Shown here: one piece after another, positions 59,312-64,000 of the stretch
Layout: each line of letters opens with the position of its first letter
Numbering within the stretch: position 1 is the stretch's first letter
Source of the DNA: Limnohabitans sp.
GTDB taxonomy: Bacteria > Pseudomonadota > Gammaproteobacteria > Burkholderiales > Burkholderiaceae_C
Reading direction: 5' to 3'
Length of the DNA stretch: 64,000 nucleotides
Assembly (NCBI RefSeq): GCF_023910625.1
Contig: NZ_JAAVVW010000003.1
Span: 1,302,001-1,366,000 of the forward strand
Made by a program: the position numbers and the translations under genes
The notes under the pieces: generated by a model
What the model saw: the letters and a program-made list of their open reading frames with translations, nothing else
What the model was told of the DNA's origin: nothing
The model's database searches: none

Positions 59312-60637
59312 TCAGTTGGCATCCAACACGACACGGCTTCTTGGAAAACACAATTTGAATGTGGAACCCTGCCCCAAAACGCTCTCGATGCGCAACTCTC
59401 CGCCGTGGCGTTGCATGACATGCTTGGTGATGGCCAGCCCCAGACCAGTGCCGCCGGTTTCTCTGGACCGGCTACGGTCCACTCTGTAAAAACGCTCGGC
59501 CAAACGGGGCAAATGCTCGGCCGCGATGCCTGGCCCAGTGTCATGGACGGCAAACGCCAAGCCCTCTGCAGTGCTGGACCAGTGGATCTGAATGCGGCCA
59601 CCCAAAGGGGTGTAGCGGATCGCATTGCTGACCAGATTGGAGAACGCACTCAACAACTCCGAACGCGCACCCAGCAAATACACATCGGGCACCGGAGCGA
59701 ATTCCAATTGATGCACGGGTCCCTCGCCTTTGCAGGCCAACCAATCAGAAAAGGCTTGCGCTTCGGTCGTCACTTGAAGCATCAACGCTGCCAAAGACAC
59801 TTTATCCTGGGTACTGGGCAATTGGCTGCCCTCGAGTTGCGACAACATCAACAAATCAGACACCAAGGATTGCATGCGATCCGCTTGAGCCGACATGAGC
59901 TGCAAGTAATGCTTAGTTTCCTGTGCGTCCAGGGGAAGCGATCGCAGGGTTTCCACAAAACCGCTGAGCACCGTCAAGGGCGTGCGGATTTCGTGCGACA
60001 CATTGGCCACAAAATCACGGCGCATGGCATCGGCCTGCGCAACGGCCGTGATGTCGCGCGTCAAGAGCAGCGAACGCCCTTCACCGTAGGCATGCAACTG
60101 CACCGACAGTTTCTGGAGGCTCAAGGCCGAACTGGCGCGGCCCTCAATGACCACCTCTGAAGCGTGGTTGTCTTGCGCAAAATACCGCGCAAACACCGGG
60201 TCTCGCACCAGGTGCACGATGTGCTGCAGACGGTCTCTTTGTACATCCAGACCCAGATGCACCGCAGCGGTGTCATTGCACCATTCGATGCGGGCTTCTT
60301 CGTCCAGCAAAATCACGCCATTGGGCGAAGCCTGAATGGCCTGCAAAAAATCCTGCAGCTGTTTTTGGTGCACGGCGGCCAGCCTTTGCTGCTGGCGCAG
60401 CAAGCGCTGGACGCGCTCAGCGATCTCGCGCCAAACACCCTGCCAAGGCGGGTCTTGGCGCAAAACCGGCGTACTCAGCCATTGCTCGAGCCGGTCCAGC
60501 TTCCACTGCAGCATGGTGCCGTGAATGAGCAAAGCCAACAAGGCCCCCAGAAAGGCCCCAAGAGCCCCGCCCAAAAACCAGCCCATTGTTCCCGCCAAGC
60601 CCGCCAAAAGGAGCATTTCGAGAATCGAAAAAAACAT
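59312..60637 (-). CDS. phoR: Phosphate regulon sensor histidine kinase PhoR
   Basis: A 441-residue membrane sensor kinase. Two hydrophobic segments (about 5-22 and 24-42) lead to a PAS-like region (GVILLDEEARIEWCNDTAA). The phospho-acceptor His lies in FVANVSHEIRTPLTVLSGF, and the ATPase part shows N (NLVSNAIRYTP), G1 (VHDTGPGIA) and G2 (GTGLGLAI) boxes. It phosphorylates PhoB when phosphate is low. Start taken at MFFSILEMLLL, 13 bases after phoB. Confidence 0.95.
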   Translation of the reverse strand: MFFSILEMLLLAGLAGTMGWFLGGALGAFLGALLALLIHGTMLQWKLDRLEQWLSTPVLRQDPPWQGVWREIAERVQRLLRQQQRLAAVHQKQLQDFLQAIQASPNGVILLDEEARIEWCNDTAAVHLGLDVQRDRLQHIVHLVRDPVFARYFAQDNHASEVVIEGRASSALSLQKLSVQLHAYGEGRSLLLTRDITAVAQADAMRRDFVANVSHEIRTPLTVLSGFVETLRSLPLDAQETKHYLQLMSAQADRMQSLVSDLLMLSQLEGSQLPSTQDKVSLAALMLQVTTEAQAFSDWLACKGEGPVHQLEFAPVPDVYLLGARSELLSAFSNLVSNAIRYTPLGGRIQIHWSSTAEGLAFAVHDTGPGIAAEHLPRLAERFYRVDRSRSRETGGTGLGLAITKHVMQRHGGELRIESVLGQGSTFKLCFPRSRVVLDAN

Positions 60638-60650
60638 GATGAACCTGGTT

Positions 60651-61346
60651 TCAAACGGTGGGATTAGAGGTGAAACGGTAACCTGCACCGCGCACGGTCT
60701 CGATCATGTGGCCCGCCTCGCCCAGCGACTCGCGCAGGCGTTTGACGTGCACATCCACCGTGCGCTCCTCAATGTAGACATGGTCGCCCCAGACCTTGTC
60801 AAGCAAGCTACCTCGGCTATGCACCCGTTCAGGGTGACGCATCAGGTATTGCAAGAGTTTGAACTCGGTAGGCCCCACCTTGATTGGCTTATCGGCTAGG
60901 CTAACCCGATGCGTGTCGGCGTCGAGCTGCAAGTCGCCCATTTTGACAATGCCCCCGGAAGACTCAGGCACGCGGCGACGAAGAACTGCGCGAATGCGAG
61001 CCAGCAACTCACGCGGTGAAAATGGCTTGACGATGTAATCGTCGGCGCCCGCATCTAGGCCAGCCACCCGATCAGACTCGTCACCCCGGGCGGTCAGCAT
61101 CAAGATGGGAACGGTCTTGATTCTTGACGATGTACGCCACATTCTGGCCAGTACCAAGCCAGTCTCGCCGGGCAACATCCAGTCGAGCAAGATCACGTCA
61201 GGCAGAATTTCGTCGAGCTCGCGCTGGGCTGATTCGGCATCAATGGCCCAAACCGGCTGAAATCCGTTGTGCCTGAGATTGACCGCAATCAACTCGGCGA
61301 TGGCTGGCTCATCCTCGACAATCAGAATGCGTGGGATGGTTCTCAT
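60651..61346 (-). CDS. phoB: Phosphate regulon response regulator PhoB
   Basis: A 231-residue OmpR-type regulator. The receiver domain has Asp55 (VILLDWMLPGETG) as phosphorylation site and acidic residues EDE at 11-13. The C-terminal winged helix (about 130-228) ends with TVDVHVKRLRESLG and VRGAGYRF. It activates pst and phoBR by binding PHO boxes; the main pst promoter is outside the window. It overlaps phoU by 4 bases. Confidence 0.97.
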   Translation of the reverse strand: MRTIPRILIVEDEPAIAELIAVNLRHNGFQPVWAIDAESAQRELDEILPDVILLDWMLPGETGLVLARMWRTSSRIKTVPILMLTARGDESDRVAGLDAGADDYIVKPFSPRELLARIRAVLRRRVPESSGGIVKMGDLQLDADTHRVSLADKPIKVGPTEFKLLQYLMRHPERVHSRGSLLDKVWGDHVYIEERTVDVHVKRLRESLGEAGHMIETVRGAGYRFTSNPTV

Positions 61347-62041
61347 TGCACCGCTTTTTCAATCTCGGTCAACGCGGTGTGGCGCACATCGGCACCCTTG
61401 ACTACATAGATCACAAACTCGGCAATGTTTTTGGCATGGTCGCCAATGCGCTCGATCGCCTTGGCTACAAAAAGCAAGTCCAGGCTGGCTGAAATGGTGC
61501 GCGGGTCTTCCATCATGTAGGTAACCAGTTTTCGCAGAAAGCCATTGAATTCGGCATCGATCAAATCATCTTCTTTCAAAATGACCAACGCCGTGTTCAC
61601 ATCCAGACGGGCAAAGGCATCGAGCGCCTTGCGCAACAAGCCAGTGGCCAAATCGGCCGCCACCCGCAACTCGGATGATGGCAAATTGCGTGGACTGCCC
61701 TGCTCCAAAATCAGCTTGACCATACGCGCGATGCGCTCGGCCTCATCGCCCGCACGCTCGAGATTTCCGGTGATTTTGGAGATGGCCATCAGCAACCGCA
61801 GATCACGCGCCGTGGGCTGACGACGCGCAATGATGGAGGCCAACTCAGCATCGATCTCGACCTCCAGCGCGTTGACCTGTTTTTCAGTAGCGACCACTTG
61901 ATCGGCCACTTCGGAGCTGAATTGAGCCAGCGAATACACAGCATGACGGGTCTGGGCTTCAACCAGCCCACCCAACTCCAGCACACGGGATGAAACGCCA
62001 GTGAGTTCGGCATCAAATTGACTTGAAATATGCTTGTCCAT
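61343..62041 (-). CDS. phoU: Phosphate signalling protein PhoU
   Basis: A 232-residue all-helical protein of two PhoU repeats, with E/DxxxD metal motifs in each (ERAGDEAERIARMV and ERIGDHAKNIAEFV). It links the PstSCAB transporter to PhoR and damps PhoB activation at high phosphate. Start at MDKHISSQFDAEL, preceded by GGAGA; an in-frame start 7 codons upstream is less likely. Confidence 0.96.
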   Translation of the reverse strand: MDKHISSQFDAELTGVSSRVLELGGLVEAQTRHAVYSLAQFSSEVADQVVATEKQVNALEVEIDAELASIIARRQPTARDLRLLMAISKITGNLERAGDEAERIARMVKLILEQGSPRNLPSSELRVAADLATGLLRKALDAFARLDVNTALVILKEDDLIDAEFNGFLRKLVTYMMEDPRTISASLDLLFVAKAIERIGDHAKNIAEFVIYVVKGADVRHTALTEIEKAVQ

Positions 62042-62054
62042 GTGGGTCTCCTGA

Positions 62055-62834
62055 TCAGCCAAAACGGCCAGTGATGTAGTCTTCGGTTTCCTGGCGAACG
62101 GGCTTCATGAAAATTTGCTCGGTCACGCCAAATTCAACCAACTCACCCAGGTACATATAAGCGGTGAAATCAGAAACCCTCGCCGCCTGTTGCATGTTAT
62201 GGGTCACGATGGCCACGGTGTAATCCTTCTTCAACTCACTGACAAGCTCTTCAACTTTGGCGGTCGAGATTGGATCCAGCGCCGATGTTGGCTCGTCCAG
62301 CAAGATGACTTTGGGTTTGACAGCCACCGAACGAGCAATGCACAAACGCTGTTGCTGGCCACCAGAAAGCGACAAACCACTTTGGCCCAGCTTGTCCTTC
62401 ACTTCATTCCATATTGCAGCCTTGGACAAGGCCCACTCGACGCGGTCGTCCATGTCCGAACGACTCAGGTTTTCATAGAGACGAACTCCAAAAGCAATGT
62501 TGTCGTAAATCGACATGGGGAAAGGCGTGGGCTTCTGGAAAACCATGCCAACTTGTGCACGCAACAAATTCAGATCCTGCTTCTTATCGAGGATGTTGGT
62601 GCCATACAGTCTGATTTCACCCTCGGCACGCTGGCCCGGATACAAACTGTACATGCGGTTGAGTGTGCGCAACAAGGTTGACTTGCCGCAACCGGATGGC
62701 CCAATGAAGGCAGTGACCTTGTTCTCTGCGATGTTCAGGTTCACGTCCTTCAAACCCTTGAAGGTACCGTAATAAAAACTCAGGTTGCGGATTTCAATCG
62801 CATTTTTGAGGGAGGTTTGAGGTGCATTGGACAT
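62055..62834 (-). CDS. pstB: Phosphate ABC transporter ATP-binding protein PstB
   Basis: A 259-residue ABC ATPase: Walker [10 protein letters not shown], signature [14 protein letters not shown], Walker [14 protein letters not shown], and H-loop [13 protein letters not shown]. It powers high-affinity phosphate import. It lies between pstA and phoU in the same operon. Confidence 0.98.
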   Translation of the reverse strand: MSNAPQTSLKNAIEIRNLSFYYGTFKGLKDVNLNIAENKVTAFIGPSGCGKSTLLRTLNRMYSLYPGQRAEGEIRLYGTNILDKKQDLNLLRAQVGMVFQKPTPFPMSIYDNIAFGVRLYENLSRSDMDDRVEWALSKAAIWNEVKDKLGQSGLSLSGGQQQRLCIARSVAVKPKVILLDEPTSALDPISTAKVEELVSELKKDYTVAIVTHNMQQAARVSDFTAYMYLGELVEFGVTEQIFMKPVRQETEDYITGRFG

Positions 62835-62855
62835 TTTGAAAACCTTGTTATTCGA

Positions 62856-63713
62856 TCAAACTTTGACTTTTTCGCGGAAGAAAACGCGAGCCAGAATATT
62901 CAGTGCCAGCACCGTCAACGTGATCAAGAGAGCACCACCCCAAGCCAGTTGGATCCAGTTCTCGTATGGGCTCATGGCAAACTGAAAGATCACCACAGGC
63001 AGATTGGCCATGGGTGCCTCCATATTGGTGCTGTAAAACTGGTTATTCAAGGCAGTGAACAACAAAGGGGCAGTTTCACCACTGATGCGGGCCAAGGCCA
63101 GCAACAAGCCCGTGATCACACCACTTTTGGCAGCACGCAAAGTCACCATGGTTGACACCTTCCAGCGGGGTGCTCCCAATGCAAATGCCGCCTCGCGCAA
63201 ACTGCCAGGAACCAAGCGCAACATGTTTTCAGTGGTTCGCATCACTACTGGAATCGCAATCAAGGACAAGGCAAGACTACCGGCATAACCCGAAAAGTTG
63301 CCAACAGTAGCCACAGCGATCGCGTACACAAAAAGGCCCAGCACGATCGATGGTGCTGACAACATGATGTCGGTCACAAAGCGCGTGAACTCTGCCGTTT
63401 TGCTGGTATCACCGTACTCGGTCAAATAGATGCCCGCCAGAATTCCGATAGGCGTCGAGACCGCCACAGCCAGGCCCACAATCATCAGGCTACCCACAAT
63501 GGCATTACGTAAACCGCCGCCCTCAGAGCCAGGAGCGGGGGTGTCTTGGGTAAACAGTGTCAACTCCAGGGCAGCCAGACCGTTGGAAAACAGGACAAAC
63601 AAAATCCAGAGCAATGCGACAAGACCCAAGCTCATCGCAATCATGGACATGGTCAAACCCACCAAATTGATGCGTTTGCGTTGGAGGTAAAGAGGCGAGG
63701 ATTGCATCAACAT
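62856..63713 (-). CDS. pstA: Phosphate ABC transporter permease PstA
   Basis: A 285-residue inner-membrane permease with six helices. The ABC-permease EAA-loop region reads REAAFALGAPRWKVSTMV, and TPIGILAGIYLTEYG is typical of PstA. It pairs with PstC to form the phosphate channel. Confidence 0.96.
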   Translation of the reverse strand: MLMQSSPLYLQRKRINLVGLTMSMIAMSLGLVALLWILFVLFSNGLAALELTLFTQDTPAPGSEGGGLRNAIVGSLMIVGLAVAVSTPIGILAGIYLTEYGDTSKTAEFTRFVTDIMLSAPSIVLGLFVYAIAVATVGNFSGYAGSLALSLIAIPVVMRTTENMLRLVPGSLREAAFALGAPRWKVSTMVTLRAAKSGVITGLLLALARISGETAPLLFTALNNQFYSTNMEAPMANLPVVIFQFAMSPYENWIQLAWGGALLITLTVLALNILARVFFREKVKV

Positions 63714-63767
63714 GATATTGCTCGTTTCAAGAGGTCTTAAGGAGCCTGGAGGCCATCAACAATTTCA

Positions 63768-64000
63768 TCAATGGCCCTTGGCTTTTTCTGTTCGGACGAT
63801 CAACCATTTGGCCAAGGCCAAAACCAGAAAAGTGATGCAAAACAGAAGAAAGCCCAACGCAAATAGCGTGTTGAAGTGCAAGCCCTCAGCCTCACCAAAC
63901 TCGTTGGCCAACACCGAGGCAATGGATGTACCAGGAGAAAACAATGAGTTGGGCATGCGATTCGCATTGCCAATGACAAAAGTCACCGCCATGGTCTCAC
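63768..64000 (-). CDS. pstC: Phosphate ABC transporter permease PstC, C-terminal part (partial)
   Basis: The last 76 or so codons of PstC; the 5' end lies beyond the window. The visible part begins ETMAVTFVIGNANRMPNSLF, which follows the permease EAA loop, and ends in a final helix and a basic tail. It is 54 bases upstream of pstA. pstS should follow further along. Confidence 0.93.
   Translation of the reverse strand, partial: ETMAVTFVIGNANRMPNSLFSPGTSIASVLANEFGEAEGLHFNTLFALGFLLFCITFLVLALAKWLIVRTEKAKGH

Overview
The window comes from a betaproteobacterium of the order Burkholderiales, most likely family Comamonadaceae (Limnohabitans/Rhodoferax-like). The evidence is a PHB operon phaC-phaA-phaB, a complete ccmABCDEFGHI cluster, the ilvI-ilvH-ilvC-pssA-leuA order, an aat-bpt pair, the ECF sigma/DUF3619/DUF3106 group, and trxA-rho-rpmE2. 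Nearly all of it is core chromosome and densely packed. No tRNA, rRNA, CRISPR array, prophage or intact insertion sequence was seen.

Layout. 0-7.5 kb: tail of hemE, then a convergent operon for cytochrome c maturation (system I). 7.6-11.4 kb: polyhydroxybutyrate synthesis. 11.5-16.2 kb: pgeF, the N-end-rule transferases aat and bpt, an IclR regulator and a PBP7-type endopeptidase. 16.3-22.5 kb: branched-chain amino acid genes. leuA is preceded by a leucine-rich 17-residue leader peptide and a perfect attenuator hairpin. 22.6-25.8 kb: ECF sigma factor with DUF3619, DUF3106, RDD and LOG genes. 25.8-29.1 kb: glnB, nadE and a GNAT-like protein.

29.1-32.6 kb is the only accessory region. It holds three broken gene pieces: an AAA ATPase tail, the start of an SNF2-type helicase, and the end of a type III restriction Res subunit. 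Next come an AAA/DUF4143 ATPase with three tandem 22-bp repeats at its promoter side, and a divergent gene that fuses a winged helix, a GHKL ATPase and a STAS-like domain.

32.7-40.3 kb: soluble and membrane pyrophosphatases back to back, an aldehyde dehydrogenase, and moaA-mobA-moeA with moeA frameshifted. 40.3-44.8 kb: an RND efflux pair. 44.9-48.6 kb: rnhA, a methyltransferase, gloB and mltD, in an order also known from E. coli. 48.6-53 kb: a substrate-binding protein, recR, ybaB, dnaX and the SRP RNA. dnaX carries an A9 slippery run at the domain III boundary, and its domain V tail is displaced by one base. 53-59 kb: a small unknown protein, a flavoprotein, trxA, rho, rpmE2 and a large membrane protein. 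59.3-64 kb: phoR, phoB, phoU, pstB, pstA and the end of pstC, the phosphate-starvation system.

Most interesting items: the one-polypeptide HTH-GHKL-STAS switch and its repeats, the deletion scar of a restriction operon, the leuA attenuator, the dnaX slippery site, and two single-T frameshifts (moeA, dnaX tail) that could be mutations or consensus errors.
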